A DNA stretch of 64,000 bases from Beggiatoa leptomitoformis. GTDB lineage: Bacteria; Pseudomonadota; Gammaproteobacteria; Beggiatoales; Beggiatoaceae. Position 1 is the first letter of the stretch; the number at the start of each line of letters is the position of its first letter. The DNA is taken from NCBI RefSeq assembly GCF_001305575.3, contig NZ_CP012373.2, positions 3,048,261 through 3,112,260 on the forward strand, in the 5' to 3' direction. The notes under the pieces were generated by a model. It was not told the origin of the DNA. It was given only the letters and a program-made list of their open reading frames with translations, and did no database searches. This document shows positions 27,447 through 38,592 of this stretch, in pieces. Made by a program: the position numbers and the translations under genes.

Positions 27447-30278
27447 ATGACAGTGAAAGACTATAAAGATACGTTGAATTTACCAAAAACCAATTTTTCC
27501 ATGAAAGCAAATCTGCCACAGCGTGAGCCTGAGATGTTGGCACAGTGGGAAAATATTAATTTATATCAACTGGTTCGTGATGCAAGTGCAGGTCGTCCTA
27601 AGTTTATACTTCATGATGGCCCTCCTTATGCTAACGGTGATATTCACATTGGTCACGCTGTCAACAAAATTTTAAAAGATATTATAGTCAAAGCACGGAC
27701 ACTGGCGGGCTATGACGCGCCTTATATTCCGGGTTGGGACTGTCACGGATTGCCCATTGAATTACAAGTAGAAAAAAAATTCGGCAAAGCAGGACACAAA
27801 GTCGAAGCGCGGGCTTTTCGCGGTAAGTGCCGCGATTACGCGACACAACAAATCAATAATCAACGCAAAGACTTTAAACGCTTAGGCATTATCGGCGATT
27901 GGGAACATCCTTATTTGACGATGGATTACCAAACCGAAGCGAACATTATTCGCGCACTGGGTAAAATTATTGATGCAGGACATGTCTATAAAGGCTTTAA
28001 ACCTGTGCATTGGTGCGTCGATTGCGCTTCTGCCCTTGCTGAAGCAGAAGTGGAACATGAAAATAAAACCTCTCTTGCGATTGATGTGCGCTTTACTGTT
28101 TTAGATGAGCCTGCATTGCTGTCTCGCTGTCATCATGTACCTGAGCATAACGGCAGTGGCACAATTTCCGTCGTGATTTGGACAACCACCCCATGGACAT
28201 TGCCCGCCAATCAAGCCGTAACGCTTAATCCAGAATTTGAATACGCATTGGTGCAATGCGAAGGACAATATGGCAAGGAACGCCTGATTATTGCTGAAAA
28301 ATTGTTAAGCGCGACTATGATGCGTTATAACATTGAACAATATCATGTTGTTGCTTATTGTAAAGGTGCTGACTTAGAAGGGATTTTATTACAACATCCG
28401 TTCTATGACCGCCAAGTACCGATTATTTTAGGTACACACGTTACAGCCGAAGCAGGTACAGGCTCAGTACATACCGCACCCGGTCATGGTCAAGAAGATT
28501 ATGTTGTCGGGCAAAAATATCATTTACCTATTGATAATCCTGTTGATGGTTCAGGCAAATTTTTACCTGATACGCCAATTTTTGCGGGTGAATCCGTTTA
28601 TTCAGCCGACCCTCATGTGATTGAAGTGTTAAAAGCACAAGGGAAATTGTTGCATGAACAACGGATTACACATAGTTATCCTCACTGTTGGCGACATAAA
28701 ACCCCGATTATTTTCCGTGCAACCCCGCAATGGTTTATTAGCATGGATAAGAAATCGTTACGTGAGCAAACGCTTAGTGCTATTAAAACCGTACAGTTTA
28801 CGCCCGATTGGGGGCAACAACGGATTGAAGGGATGATAACGAATCGCCCTGATTGGTGTATTTCGCGTCAACGCACATGGGGCGTACCGATTACGCTTTT
28901 CATCCACAAAAAAACAGGCGATTTACACCCACAAACCCAAGCATTATTGGAAAAAGTTGCTCAATTGGTGGAAAAATCGGGCATAGATGCGTGGTTTGAT
29001 TTAGAACTCACCGATTTTTTAGGTGCGGATGTCGCACTCTACGATAAAGTTACGGACACGCTGGATGTCTGGTTCGATTCAGGCACAACCCATTATTCAG
29101 TATTAGAAACCCGTTCTGAATTAACCATGCCTGCAGATTTGTATTTAGAAGGCTCAGACCAACATCGCGGTTGGTTTCATTCTTCAATTTTATCTTCTGT
29201 TGCGATGCGTGATGGCGCGCCCCCCTATAAAGGCGTGTTGACGCATGGTTTTACTGTGGATGCACAAGGGCGGAAAATGTCCAAGTCGTTGGGCAATGTC
29301 ATTGCACCGCAAGAAATTATGAAGAGTTTAGGGGCGGACATTTTACGGCTTTGGGTGGCGGCAACAGATTATCGTGGAGAAATTACGGTTTCTGACGAAA
29401 TTTTAAAACGCATTGCGGATGCCTACCGCCGCTTACGCAATACTGCACGGTTTTTACTGGCTAATTTGGATGGCTTTAACCCTGAGATTGATATGGTTAG
29501 CCCTGAAAATATGTTGGCGTTAGACCGTTGGGCGGTTGACCGTGCCTATCAAGTGCAACAAACCGTTATTAAAGCCTATGAAGAGTATAACTTTAATATT
29601 ATTTATCAAACGGTTCACCATTTTTGCGCAATGGAGATGGGCGGGATTTATTTAGACATTATTAAAGACCGTCAATACACAATGCAAACCAACAGTATAG
29701 GCAGACGCTCGGCACAAACCGCGCTTTATCATATTGTTGAAGCACTAACCCGTTGGCTTGCACCGATTTTAAGTTTTACCACTGATGAAATTTGGCAACA
29801 CATTCCCGGTAAACACGGTGTATCTGTGCAGTTAGAAACATGGTACACAGGGTTATTTCCGTTAGCTGTTGATGCTAAGGTTAATGCGCAAGCATGGGAA
29901 CACATTTTTGCGGTGCGTGATTTTGTGGGTAAGGAACTGGAAAAATTGCGGATTGCGGGCAAAATAGGGGCTTCGTTAGAAGCGGAAGTCGATATTTACT
30001 GTGATGGTGAGTTATACACGCAACTAACCGCTGTCGAAAACGAATTACGCTTTGCGTTTATTACCTCTTGTGCAACGGTTTATCCGCGCAGTGCGAAACC
30101 TGTGGAGGCAGTAGATGGAGAAGGCTTTGCTATCGTTGCCCGTCCAACGAGTCATAAAAAATGCGTCCGTTGTTGGCATTATTGTGATGATATTGGTAGT
30201 CATGCAGAACACCCCGATTTATGCGGTCGGTGCGTAGAGAATGTGGCAGGTGCTGGAGAAAAGCGGGTTTATGCGTAG
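27447..30278 (+). CDS. ileS: Isoleucyl-tRNA synthetase
   Basis: A 943-residue class I aminoacyl-tRNA synthetase charging tRNA-Ile. The HIGH motif is H67-H70 (NGDIHIGH). The CP1 editing domain has the threonine-rich [12 protein letters not shown]. The KMSKS loop is in [10 protein letters not shown]. The C-terminal zinc finger is [10 protein letters not shown] followed by CGRCVEN. Length matches the bacterial type with C-terminal zinc site. It is monocistronic here: the usual downstream lspA is absent and a terminator follows. A TTGACA at 27389-27394 has no well-spaced -10. Confidence 0.98.
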   Translation: MTVKDYKDTLNLPKTNFSMKANLPQREPEMLAQWENINLYQLVRDASAGRPKFILHDGPPYANGDIHIGHAVNKILKDIIVKARTLAGYDAPYIPGWDCHGLPIELQVEKKFGKAGHKVEARAFRGKCRDYATQQINNQRKDFKRLGIIGDWEHPYLTMDYQTEANIIRALGKIIDAGHVYKGFKPVHWCVDCASALAEAEVEHENKTSLAIDVRFTVLDEPALLSRCHHVPEHNGSGTISVVIWTTTPWTLPANQAVTLNPEFEYALVQCEGQYGKERLIIAEKLLSATMMRYNIEQYHVVAYCKGADLEGILLQHPFYDRQVPIILGTHVTAEAGTGSVHTAPGHGQEDYVVGQKYHLPIDNPVDGSGKFLPDTPIFAGESVYSADPHVIEVLKAQGKLLHEQRITHSYPHCWRHKTPIIFRATPQWFISMDKKSLREQTLSAIKTVQFTPDWGQQRIEGMITNRPDWCISRQRTWGVPITLFIHKKTGDLHPQTQALLEKVAQLVEKSGIDAWFDLELTDFLGADVALYDKVTDTLDVWFDSGTTHYSVLETRSELTMPADLYLEGSDQHRGWFHSSILSSVAMRDGAPPYKGVLTHGFTVDAQGRKMSKSLGNVIAPQEIMKSLGADILRLWVAATDYRGEITVSDEILKRIADAYRRLRNTARFLLANLDGFNPEIDMVSPENMLALDRWAVDRAYQVQQTVIKAYEEYNFNIIYQTVHHFCAMEMGGIYLDIIKDRQYTMQTNSIGRRSAQTALYHIVEALTRWLAPILSFTTDEIWQHIPGKHGVSVQLETWYTGLFPLAVDAKVNAQAWEHIFAVRDFVGKELEKLRIAGKIGASLEAEVDIYCDGELYTQLTAVENELRFAFITSCATVYPRSAKPVEAVDGEGFAIVARPTSHKKCVRCWHYCDDIGSHAEHPDLCGRCVENVAGAGEKRVYA

Positions 30279-30297
30279 TTGAGTGGGATATAAAAAT

Positions 30298-30321
30298 GGG
30301 ACAGAGAATCGTATCTGTCCC
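30298..30321 (+). terminator. Rho-independent terminator of ileS
   Basis: GGGACAGA / TCTGTCCC stem with eight-base loop, followed by TTAATTTT, 20 bases after the ileS stop. Confidence 0.85.
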
Positions 30322-30398
30322 TTAATTTTGACTAGAAAGCAGTAAAAAAGGTTGCTATTAATAAGCCTTATTTTAAACACATCTTTTAACTACTATGC

Positions 30399-30569
30399 TA
30401 TAGCTAACGCACTTTAAAATGATTATTTGTAGGGTGGAATAGGCGCAAGCCGTATTCCACAACAGTGCAAGCTTTCTGCATAAACTCAGCTATTTTTGGC
30501 GTTTTATGGTGGAATACGCTACGCTATTCCACCCTACATTAAGCTGCTTTTTAAGTTGCGTTAGCTATA
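30399..30569. repeat. Nested palindromic element (MITE-like, 171 bp)
   Basis: Outer arms TATAGCTAACGCACTTTAAA and the near-complement at 30549-30569. Inner arms TGTAGGGTGGAATAGGCGCA (from 30429) and the complement ending CTATTCCACCCTACA near 30539. Two nested inverted repeats and no gene. The inner word is a type often dispersed in bacterial genomes. Confidence 0.75.
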
Positions 30570-30583
30570 ATTAAAGAGCATGG

Positions 30584-31201
30584 TTAAAACCGTAGGACAA
30601 CTGAAGTAATATTACTCGCCGTCAGTTGATTACGAACTTGATTAAGTATCGTTAAATCGTCAAAAGGGCCTAAACGTACTCGATACCAAACACCTGTATT
30701 GTCTAGCGCAGCTTCTTCAATGTTTGCAATCAAGCCTAATGATGCTAAATGTACTTTTAACCCTTCCGCCTCACGTTTATCCCTAAATGACCCTGCTTGT
30801 AATAGATAAGTCCCCGGTGTTTGTACCGTTGGCGGTGTTGCCTCTTCTGCAAGCGAATTATTATCATTGGCTTGCGTTGTAGTCTGTAATACAGACGGCT
30901 GTTTTAACACATCATAAAACTCAAAATGTGTGGGTGGTACGGGGCGTTTTTCTGCGGCAACCACGGTTGCTGGCGGTGTTGCTGCAACAGATGTTGGGGA
31001 TTTTTCAGGTTTGTCTGTTGCCTTTGATGAATCTGATGGGGGTGTTTCAGTAGTTGGCGCGTGTGTCAAATAGGGCGCAATTTCTCGTAAATAGACAAGA
31101 AACGATAAAAATATGCCGAGTAGAATTCCCCCTAAAAACCATGCCCAAGGTGGGCATGATTGGACATCTTCACGGCGTAAGCGGCGTTGATTTCCTGCCA
31201 C
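30584..31201 (-). CDS. SPOR-domain (FtsN-like) protein
   Basis: 205 residues: short basic cytoplasmic N terminus, one membrane segment at about 19-40, a proline/threonine-rich linker, and a C-terminal SPOR domain at about 128-205 (TYLLQAGSFRDKREAEGLK, GVWYRVRLGPFDD). SPOR domains bind denuded septal glycan, so it is likely a divisome protein like FtsN. It begins one base after the argS stop, a common argS-ftsN order, and is cotranscribed with argS. Confidence 0.85.
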   Translation of the reverse strand: MAGNQRRLRREDVQSCPPWAWFLGGILLGIFLSFLVYLREIAPYLTHAPTTETPPSDSSKATDKPEKSPTSVAATPPATVVAAEKRPVPPTHFEFYDVLKQPSVLQTTTQANDNNSLAEEATPPTVQTPGTYLLQAGSFRDKREAEGLKVHLASLGLIANIEEAALDNTGVWYRVRLGPFDDLTILNQVRNQLTASNITSVVLRF

Positions 31202-31202
31202 G

Positions 31203-32972
31203 TTACATTACCTCGGGAGCGGATACTCCAATGATAGCTAAACCATTTTGTAACACTTGTTGCACCGCTTTGATTAGACTTAAACGGGCATTACGTAAGG
31301 CTTCATCATCCACAATGAAAATATACGTATTGTAGTAAGCATGAAAGTCTTGTGCCACTTCACGCAAGTAGTAGGTAATTTGGTGCGGTTCATAATTACG
31401 TGCGGCACTTTCTACCATTTCAGGATAACGTGATAGGGTTGTTAATAAGGTCTGTTCATGGCTGGTATCTAAACAGTTTAAATCGGCTTGTTCTAAAGAC
31501 CATGTAAGATTTTTTTCTTGTAGCTGTCTAAAAACGCTACAAATTCTTGCATGAGCGTATTGTATATAATAGACAGGATTTTCATTAGAGTTAGATTTAG
31601 CTAATTCTAGGTCGAAATCTAGGTGTTGTTCGGATTTACGTTGAATATAAAAGAATCTGGCAGCATCTTTGCCAACTTCTTCACGTAATTCACGTAAGGT
31701 GACAAACTCACCACTGCGTGTTGACATTTGCACCCGTTCAGTTCCCCGATAAAGGGTTGCAAATTGGACTAGTAAAACGGTTAAACAATCGGGGTTTAAG
31801 CCTAATGCAGACATTGCGGCTTTTACCCGTGGAATATAGCCGTGATGGTCTGCGCCCCAAACGTTGATAATTTGTTGAAAACCACGTTCTACTTTATTGA
31901 AATGGTAGGCAACATCTGAAGCAAAGTAGGTGGCTTGTCCATTATCACGCACTAAAACGCGGTCTTTTTCGTCGCCAAAATCACTGGAGCGAAACCATAA
32001 TGCGCCTTCTTTTTCATAGGTGTAGCCATTAGCAATCAGTTTTTCAATGCCGCGTTGAACAGTTCCATCTTCAACAAGGCTATATTCTGAAAACCAGTGG
32101 TCATAATTAACCCCAAATTCTTCAAGGTCGGCACGAATATCAGCCAAAATGGTCTCTAAACCCCGTTTAAAAACCACGCGGTAATCTGTCGCGCCAAGTA
32201 GTGTTTTTGCACGTTCAACCAGTGCATCAATGTGGATTTCTTTGTCTCCCCCTTGGGGTTCATCAGCGGGAATATCAGCGAAAACGGCGGCAGCGGGGCG
32301 ATGGTAGGCATTTTGATGATATCTGTATAATTCATTTGCAATATCATATATATATTTGCCTTTATAGCCATTGGATGGGAAGGTGAATGCTTCACCACAC
32401 AATTCTAAGTAACGTAACCAAACGCTTGTGCCAAGAATATCCATTTGTCGCCCTGCGTCATTGACGTAATATTCACGGGTGACGTTGTAACCTGCAGTTG
32501 TTAATAGGGTTGAGAGTGCTGCGCCATAGGCTGCACCGCGTCCGTGTCCTACATGTAGAGGACCTGTTGGGTTCGCGGAGACAAACTCAACCATGACTGA
32601 TTTTCCCGCGCCTAATTGGGAATAGCCATATTGAGACTTTGTTGTAAGAATTGTTTTAACAACATTAAGATAGGCATTCTTGGCTAAGAATACGTTAATA
32701 AATCCTGCCCCTGCAATTTCAATTTTTTCAATCCATTCTACATGTGGTAATACAGCCAGTAGTTGGGTGGCGATGTCTCGCGGGCGACTTTTTAGCGGTT
32801 TTGCCAACATCAGGGCGATATTGGATGCAAAATCCCCATGTAGTGGGTCGCGGGTACGCTCAATTTGGGGGGTGGGTAAAGTAGTATCAGCAGGAATAAC
32901 CCCAGTGGCTTGTAGGGTTTGCAAGGCTTCATTAATTAATTGTTGTAACTGAACTTTCAAGGTGTTCCTCAT
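31203..32972 (-). CDS. argS: Arginyl-tRNA synthetase
   Basis: A 589-residue class I synthetase. The HIGH-type motif is in [16 protein letters not shown]. As in many ArgRS, the KMSKS lysine motif is replaced ([12 protein letters not shown]). The N-terminal Add-1 domain and the C-terminal DALR anticodon-binding helices ([11 protein letters not shown] to the end) are present. Upstream of the SPOR gene in one operon. Confidence 0.97.
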   Translation of the reverse strand: MRNTLKVQLQQLINEALQTLQATGVIPADTTLPTPQIERTRDPLHGDFASNIALMLAKPLKSRPRDIATQLLAVLPHVEWIEKIEIAGAGFINVFLAKNAYLNVVKTILTTKSQYGYSQLGAGKSVMVEFVSANPTGPLHVGHGRGAAYGAALSTLLTTAGYNVTREYYVNDAGRQMDILGTSVWLRYLELCGEAFTFPSNGYKGKYIYDIANELYRYHQNAYHRPAAAVFADIPADEPQGGDKEIHIDALVERAKTLLGATDYRVVFKRGLETILADIRADLEEFGVNYDHWFSEYSLVEDGTVQRGIEKLIANGYTYEKEGALWFRSSDFGDEKDRVLVRDNGQATYFASDVAYHFNKVERGFQQIINVWGADHHGYIPRVKAAMSALGLNPDCLTVLLVQFATLYRGTERVQMSTRSGEFVTLRELREEVGKDAARFFYIQRKSEQHLDFDLELAKSNSNENPVYYIQYAHARICSVFRQLQEKNLTWSLEQADLNCLDTSHEQTLLTTLSRYPEMVESAARNYEPHQITYYLREVAQDFHAYYNTYIFIVDDEALRNARLSLIKAVQQVLQNGLAIIGVSAPEVM

Positions 32973-33161
32973 TTATTTTTTAGCATAAAACTTGCCCCGT
33001 TATGATTAAAATGACAGGGGTTAATTATTCTATAGTTTGCCATAAATCCAACGTTTTTTATTCTGCTTACATAGAATAGTTATGTTGTGGTCGTAGTGCG
33101 AATAACCCCATTTGTAGCGGCGTTGTCGGTCTGCTGATTTAGATAATTCTTTGGGATTTTA

Positions 33162-34385
33162 TTACCATAATGACCATAAATAGTCGACGGATTGTTGAAA
33201 CCAATTGCCTGTAGCAACGGTTGTTAAGGCGATAATTGGACGTTCTGTGATAACTTGATTGGCTAAACGAACGGTTAAACGGCCATAAGTAGTGCCTGCT
33301 GTTACGGGGGCAACAATCTTGCTGTTGAGTTGGATTGCCGCGCCTAATTGGGCGTATTGTCCTTTAGGAATAGTAATATATAAAGGGTTAGCGAGTCCTA
33401 AAGCAATTTGGCTAGCTTCGCCTTGCCATACTCTTTCATTACGTAGGGTTTGTTGTGCTTTGTAAAGTTGGTAGGTTTCAAAAAATCGAAAGCCATATTC
33501 AAGCATTTTTTGGTTTTCATCAGCGCGTTCGGTTCTGCCCGCTGTTCCCATAACTACGCCAATTAAGCGCATGTCGCCGCGTTTAGCCGAGGCAATTAAA
33601 CAGTAACCTGCAGTTTCGGTATAACCTGTTTTAACGCCATCGACGGTTGGGTCACGCCATAACAATAAATTGCGGTTAGTTTGGGTGATGTTGTTGTAGG
33701 CAAATTCTTTTTCTGAGTAGTATTTATAATATTCAGGAAAATCACGGATTAAATATTTTGCCATGTAGGCAAGGTCACGGGTGGTGCTGTAGTGGTTTTC
33801 TGTTGGTAAGCCTGTGGTATTGGCATAATGGGTATTTGTCAGTGCTAACGCTTGGGCTTTACGATTCATCAAATCGACAAAGGTTTCTTCAGAACTGCTG
33901 ACATATTCGGCAAGTGCAACACTGGCATCATTGCCCGATTGAATAATCATGCCCTTAATGAGCAATTCCAGCGGAACACGGCTATTTACCTCAACATACA
34001 TGCGAGACCCCGCCATTTTCCATGCTTTTTCGCTGATGGGAACTTCATCCGTTAATTTGACACGTCCTGCTTTAAGGGCTTCGAAAACAATATAAGCTGT
34101 CATTAGCTTTGTGAGGCTTGCAGGGTCAATGCGCTCATTTGTCCCTTTTTCCATCAGGATAGTGTCACTGTGAAAATCAAGCAGGATAAAGTTGCGTGCA
34201 GATAGTGTCGGCGGTGTAGGTACTTGGTTAGCAATGGATTCAGCATGGCTTATTAAGGGGGAATAGAGTAATCCCAATAATAGGACATTATAAAATCTTT
34301 GCAAAATCATGGTAATGGTCGCTTGATAGTTAGGATAAAAAGAGTATTTATTTGTCTTTGCGGGATTAATGCTGTGTTGTGTCAT
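33162..34385 (-). CDS. dacA: D-alanyl-D-alanine carboxypeptidase (PBP5/6 type)
   Basis: Periplasmic low-molecular-mass PBP that trims the terminal D-Ala from peptidoglycan stems. SxxK is S90-K93 (DPASLTKLMTAY), SGN is S150-N152 (IQSGNDASVAL), KTG is in DGVKTGYTETAG, and the C-terminal beta domain (PBP5_C) is followed by an amphipathic end (WFQQSVDYLWSLW) that would bind the membrane. The frame from ATG 34385 overlaps the rlpA stop (TAATG), suggesting coupling. ATG 34310 would give a more normal signal peptide (ILQRFYNVLLLGLLYSPLIS) but has no ribosome site either. Part of the rlpA-mltB wall cluster. Confidence 0.93.
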   Translation of the reverse strand: MTQHSINPAKTNKYSFYPNYQATITMILQRFYNVLLLGLLYSPLISHAESIANQVPTPPTLSARNFILLDFHSDTILMEKGTNERIDPASLTKLMTAYIVFEALKAGRVKLTDEVPISEKAWKMAGSRMYVEVNSRVPLELLIKGMIIQSGNDASVALAEYVSSSEETFVDLMNRKAQALALTNTHYANTTGLPTENHYSTTRDLAYMAKYLIRDFPEYYKYYSEKEFAYNNITQTNRNLLLWRDPTVDGVKTGYTETAGYCLIASAKRGDMRLIGVVMGTAGRTERADENQKMLEYGFRFFETYQLYKAQQTLRNERVWQGEASQIALGLANPLYITIPKGQYAQLGAAIQLNSKIVAPVTAGTTYGRLTVRLANQVITERPIIALTTVATGNWFQQSVDYLWSLW

Positions 34386-34870
34386 TAGGGATTGTTGAGT
34401 AAACGGACTTCAACAAGACGATTTGTCTGACCAACCAGTCCTAAACGTTTGGCAGCATCATGTGCAAGGCGAATCAGTGTGCGATTATCTGTTAATCTGT
34501 CATTAATAGTGACGATAACACTGCGCCCTGTCTGTAAGTAGGTAACTTGTACACGACTGTTTAAAGGAAGTGTCGCATGGGCAGCCGTCATCTTATATAA
34601 ATCATAGATTTCACCACTCGCTGTTTGCATTCCATGCGCGCTTAAGTCGTACCAAGTGGCATTGCCACGCATGTGATAAGCGTCTGCATAAGCAATGCTT
34701 GGGGTTGGCGTAATGGTGGATGGTAGCGGAGCAACGGTTTGTTTACTTGGAGTCGGGGTTGATGCGCGCTTAGTGGGAATGACAGCGGGCGTAGGCGTTG
34801 TACTTGCGCAACTGCTCACGCTAAGCGTTAGAATGATAAGCAAACTACATAAGTTATTGGATTTGTCCAT
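34385..34870 (-). CDS. rlpA: RlpA-like septal ring lytic transglycosylase (lipoprotein)
   Basis: 161 residues from ATG 34870; the longer frame (34951) runs back over mltB and is rejected. Signal peptide with lipobox SVSSC, a Thr/Pro-rich linker, then a double-psi beta-barrel domain (MRGNATWYDLSAHGMQTAS, AAHATLPLNS, VTINDRL), which retains the His and Asp thought to be catalytic. No SPOR domain follows, so this is a short form. It cleaves or binds denuded glycan at the septum. It overlaps the mltB stop and runs into dacA. Confidence 0.85.
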   Translation of the reverse strand: MDKSNNLCSLLIILTLSVSSCASTTPTPAVIPTKRASTPTPSKQTVAPLPSTITPTPSIAYADAYHMRGNATWYDLSAHGMQTASGEIYDLYKMTAAHATLPLNSRVQVTYLQTGRSVIVTINDRLTDNRTLIRLAHDAAKRLGLVGQTNRLVEVRLLNNP

Positions 34871-35855
34871 AATACAAGGTTGCAATTTCGGTAGCGAGTT
34901 GGTAAACCGCCATCGCGTAGCGGCTGCTGTGATTGTAGCGAGTAATGACATAAAAGTTATTTAATCCAAACCAATATGCCATTCCCTGTTCTGTTTCTAG
35001 GTCTATTACTAAACCTTGCGTCTGGTCAGGTAAGTTCCCATAAAAAAGCAATCCATTTTGCTTTAACCAACCGAGTGAATAATTGGGTTTAAAATCTAAC
35101 GCGACTAAGTTTTTTACTGCGTCAGGACGCACTTGTGTTGCAATCATGACGGGTTGTTTGCTTTGCCAACCATGTTGTTTAAAATAATTTGCAACACTGC
35201 CAACCGCATCTGTTGGATTTGACCAAATATTACGGTGTCCATCATTGTCAAAATCAACGGCAAATTCACGAAAACTGCTGGGCATAAATTGTCCCAACCC
35301 CATTGCGCCAGCATACGAGCCTTTAAGCGATAAGGGGTCTATATGTTCTTCACGGGTAAAAAGCAAATAATCTTCTAATTCACCCCGAAAATAATCGGCG
35401 CGGCGCGGATAATTAAATGCCAGCGTTGTCAGTGCATCTAAAATGCGATAGCTGCCCATGTTTTGTCCATAATTGGTTTCTACCCCAATGATAGCAACCA
35501 AAAACTCCGCAGGTACGCCATACGTTTGCTCGGCATAACGCAAAGCAACCGCATTTTCTCGCCAAAATGCAACGCCTCCATTAATACGATCATCATTAAT
35601 AAAGATTTTGCGATACACATACCAAGGGCGCGCTTTTCCCGATTTAGGTGGTGTAATCGCTTTTAAAATGCTTTGCTTAACTTCTGTTTGGGCTAGTAAT
35701 TTACTGAGATAGTTATAGTCAAACCCGTGACGGTTCACCATTTCCGTAATAAACTCTGTTTGCGAGCTTGCAAACGTTGCAATACTTTGTACACAAAGCG
35801 CAAATAATAATCCATAAGGTAATAAGAAGTTTGTTATAAAACGCATGTTAATCAC
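34854..35855 (-). CDS. mltB: Lytic murein transglycosylase B
   Basis: 333-residue periplasmic muramidase-like enzyme that cuts the MurNAc-GlcNAc bond to form 1,6-anhydroMurNAc. Signal peptide at 1-30, catalytic Glu E126 in IIGVETNYGQ, then YPRRADYFRGELEDYLL and the GSYAGAMGLGQFMPSSF motif. No cysteine lipobox, so it is more like a soluble MltB (SltB) form. It overlaps rlpA by 17 bases. Confidence 0.92.
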   Translation of the reverse strand: MINMRFITNFLLPYGLLFALCVQSIATFASSQTEFITEMVNRHGFDYNYLSKLLAQTEVKQSILKAITPPKSGKARPWYVYRKIFINDDRINGGVAFWRENAVALRYAEQTYGVPAEFLVAIIGVETNYGQNMGSYRILDALTTLAFNYPRRADYFRGELEDYLLFTREEHIDPLSLKGSYAGAMGLGQFMPSSFREFAVDFDNDGHRNIWSNPTDAVGSVANYFKQHGWQSKQPVMIATQVRPDAVKNLVALDFKPNYSLGWLKQNGLLFYGNLPDQTQGLVIDLETEQGMAYWFGLNNFYVITRYNHSSRYAMAVYQLATEIATLYYGQIQ

Positions 35856-35903
35856 TGTGGCTAGTGGGTAAATGGCAGATAATTATAAAAATAAACATAG
35901 GAA

Positions 35904-36060
35904 GTGCTAAAGAAGTAAGGATAAATTGCTTTTCTGATAAGAGATTATCCGAATCAAAATTTTCAGGATTAACAGAATATCAATACAGTCATTTTTATAG
36001 CGGTCAATGTTAGAAATCCTGACTAGAGAATGATTGCAATTTATCCTTCTTGTTTAGCAC
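35904..36060. repeat. MITE-like palindromic element (157 bp)
   Basis: Terminal inverted repeats of about 26 bases (GTGCTAAAGAAGTAAGGATA at 35904 and, reversed, GTGCTAAACAAGAAGGATAA at 36060), differing at a few positions. Inside lies GAGATTATCCGAATCAAAAT and TTTCAGGATTAACAG, a word shared in diverged form with 1563-1664. It separates rodA from mltB. Confidence 0.75.
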
Positions 36061-36099
36061 AACCAAAATGCGTTGTTACGGATAAAGAAATAAGGATTT

Positions 36100-37194
36100 T
36101 TAGGAAGATAATAAACGTTTATGCGTATGTACTCCCATGACTAAACCAAATCCTGCCATTAAAGTAACAACCGATGTTCCGCCATAACTAATCATTGGTA
36201 ACGGTACACCGACAACTGGAAATATACCAGTTACCATTCCCATATTAACAAATATATACACAAAAAAAGTAAGGATAAGGCTACCCGCTAGTAAGCGTGA
36301 AAAACTGCCTTGTGCTTGAGAGGCGATAATCATGCCACGTGTGAGGATAAAAATATAAATACTCAATAACAATAAAATACCTAACAGTCCAAACTCCTCT
36401 GAATACACGGCAAAAATAAAATCTGTGGAACGTTCTGGCAAAAATTCTAAATGGGACTGTGTTCCGTTTAACCAACCTTTCCCATAAATACCACCTGAAC
36501 CAATAGCAATTTGCGATTGAATAATATGATAACCCGTTCCTAACGGGTCTGCTTCTGGGTTAAGCAAGGTAAATACGCGTTGTCGTTGATAATCATGCAT
36601 CACATTCCATAAGGCATAACCCGCAACTGGTGCAAGCGCAAGTAAACCAAAAATTAACCGCCAAGGAATCCCCCCCAATAACAACACAAATGTGCCTGCC
36701 GCACCGACCAATAATGCTGTCCCCAAATCAGGCTGTTTCGCAATTAATAACATGGGAATAGCAATTAATAAGGTTGCAATACTCAAGCGAAAATAGGTAG
36801 GTGGTAACGGGCGGTCAGCAATAAACCAGACTATCATTAACGGTACTGCTAATTTCATTAATTCAGAGGGTTGAAAACGGACGATACCAAAATCTAGCCA
36901 CCGTTGCGCCCCCTTACTGATATCACCAACAATAAACACGGCAACTAACATAGTAACCCCTACTAAATAAATCCACGGAACCCAACGCATAAGCTGTTGT
37001 GGATGTATTTGGGCAATGGCAAACATGACAATAAATCCTAAAAAAATCCGCAAGGCTTGTTTAAACACAAGGTCTAAGTCCTGTCCATCCGCGCTATAAA
37101 CAACAACTAACCCAATAGATGCAAGAATAATTAAGCCAAATAACATCTGCTTATCTAAGTGCATAAAATGGGTTGTATTCAGATTAGTTTGCAT
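36100..37194 (-). CDS. rodA: Rod-shape peptidoglycan polymerase RodA
   Basis: 364-residue SEDS-family membrane glycosyltransferase with about ten membrane segments that polymerises lipid II for side-wall growth with PBP2. Family motifs include KGAQRWLDFGIVRFQPSELM, FLPERSTDFIFAVYSEE and the C-terminal PMISYGGTSVV. PBP2 (mrdA), which usually precedes rodA, is not in the 700 bases upstream, so the pair is separated in this genome. Confidence 0.95.
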   Translation of the reverse strand: MQTNLNTTHFMHLDKQMLFGLIILASIGLVVVYSADGQDLDLVFKQALRIFLGFIVMFAIAQIHPQQLMRWVPWIYLVGVTMLVAVFIVGDISKGAQRWLDFGIVRFQPSELMKLAVPLMIVWFIADRPLPPTYFRLSIATLLIAIPMLLIAKQPDLGTALLVGAAGTFVLLLGGIPWRLIFGLLALAPVAGYALWNVMHDYQRQRVFTLLNPEADPLGTGYHIIQSQIAIGSGGIYGKGWLNGTQSHLEFLPERSTDFIFAVYSEEFGLLGILLLLSIYIFILTRGMIIASQAQGSFSRLLAGSLILTFFVYIFVNMGMVTGIFPVVGVPLPMISYGGTSVVTLMAGFGLVMGVHTHKRLLSS

Positions 37195-37892
37195 AATTCA
37201 AGGTGAAAATAACAATGGGAAAATGTCCATTGTACAGTTGATAAATGTGCTTTGTCTGGATGAGCGGACGAAGCGTTACAGAAGGTGGTACTAAATAAGG
37301 CGATTGATAACGTAAGTAAAGACAGGGAATTGCCCATTAATATTTGGACATAGCGAATTTTCTCATCCTCACAACATTAAGGTGGAAAAATTTTCATCTG
37401 AAATAAATCATTCACAGGCATCTTTTATACCGAGTCTCATTCAATACGCAATCTATATAAAAGTAATAATATTACTAAATGTAAAAACCCCTATTTATGA
37501 ATTTGACGAAATAGCAAATAAACGCATTTGTCTCTTACTAATTTGTTATAAATTAAACTTATTTTTAAAAAAATATTATTTATGGGTAATTTAAATTTTT
37601 TACGCCCTTTTGCTGAGTAAAACAGAAGGTTTTTAAGAACTGGAAAATGACTGGAAAATAACCATGTAACCATTGAATTATCAAGAATCACCACAGCTTA
37701 ATTCAGACAAATATGAGATGATAGTTAAAATCATAGAATAGGGAGTTCAGATTATAAAATACTAATTCATTGACTAATGATATATAAATTGAGTTGCTGA
37801 TAAATCAGATTATTTTATTTCTATAAGTTTTTTCTATTAGCAAAAATGTTATGACGATAAGCGCGCAAAACACGCTTAATGAGATTTTCATC
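37195..37892. other. Intergenic region with no supported gene
   Basis: AT-rich, low-complexity. A 70-residue plus-strand frame (37382-37594) and a 67-residue minus-strand frame overlap each other and have the composition of random AT-rich DNA. The promoters of rodA (minus) and the FixJ-type gene (plus) should be here; I see no clear boxes. Confidence 0.5.
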
Positions 37893-38498
37893 ATGAATTC
37901 TGATTTTGTCGTATATGTTGTTGACGATGATAAACCTATCCTAAAAGCAGTCGAGTATGTGCTGACCAAAGAGGGCTTTAATACTGAATTGTTTGCTTCT
38001 ACAGATGAATTTTTAAATCATTACATTGCTGAGAAAATGGGGTGTTTATTTTTGGATGTAAACATGCCTGATATGAATGGATTGGAATTTCAAAAAATAC
38101 TTAAAAAGCAAGAAATTGAAATCCCTGTTGTCATGATGACCGCACATGGCAATATACCAATGGCGGTATCTGCACTTAAAGCAGGTGCGTTAGACTTTGT
38201 AGAAAAACCGTTTAATACAGAAAAGTTAGTGAGTTGTGTAAAAGAGTGTTTAGAATATTGTTTATCACATTTTTCCTTAGATATACAACGGCATAATACC
38301 ACTCTATTACTAAAAAAATTAACTTCTCGCGAGCAGGAAGTGATGAACTATTTATGTGAAGGTTGCACAAGCAAAGAAATCGGTAATTTGTTAAATATCA
38401 GCAGTAGAACCGCAGAACATCATCGCATGATACTCATGCACAAACTACAAGTTAAATCAGTGATTGAGCTAGTTAAATTAGTGGAAATAGTTAAGTAA
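37893..38498 (+). CDS. FixJ/TtrR-type response regulator
   Basis: 201 residues from ATG 37893. Receiver domain (about 5-120) with acidic pocket VVDDDK, phospho-acceptor Asp in LFLDVNMPDMNG, Thr in MMTAHG and Lys in EKPFN. Then a LuxR-type helix-turn-helix (about 135-195: LTSREQEVMNYLCEG, TSKEIGNLLNISSRTAEHHR). It should activate transcription when phosphorylated. No partner kinase is adjacent; the nearest kinase gene is the CHASE protein at 43694-45523. A longer frame from 37851 is possible but less family-like. Confidence 0.85.
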   Translation: MNSDFVVYVVDDDKPILKAVEYVLTKEGFNTELFASTDEFLNHYIAEKMGCLFLDVNMPDMNGLEFQKILKKQEIEIPVVMMTAHGNIPMAVSALKAGALDFVEKPFNTEKLVSCVKECLEYCLSHFSLDIQRHNTTLLLKKLTSREQEVMNYLCEGCTSKEIGNLLNISSRTAEHHRMILMHKLQVKSVIELVKLVEIVK

Positions 38499-38592
38499 AT
38501 ACTTTCGTACTCTCATTTTTTAGTATTGTTATTATCACTGTTTTGACCCCTACAATCCTAAGCATTGTCCGCCCTGTCAAAAAACAGCCAAT

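Noticed and set aside
37382-37694. Two overlapping 67-70 codon frames after rodA
   Set aside because: Overlap each other on opposite strands, low complexity, no ribosome sites.
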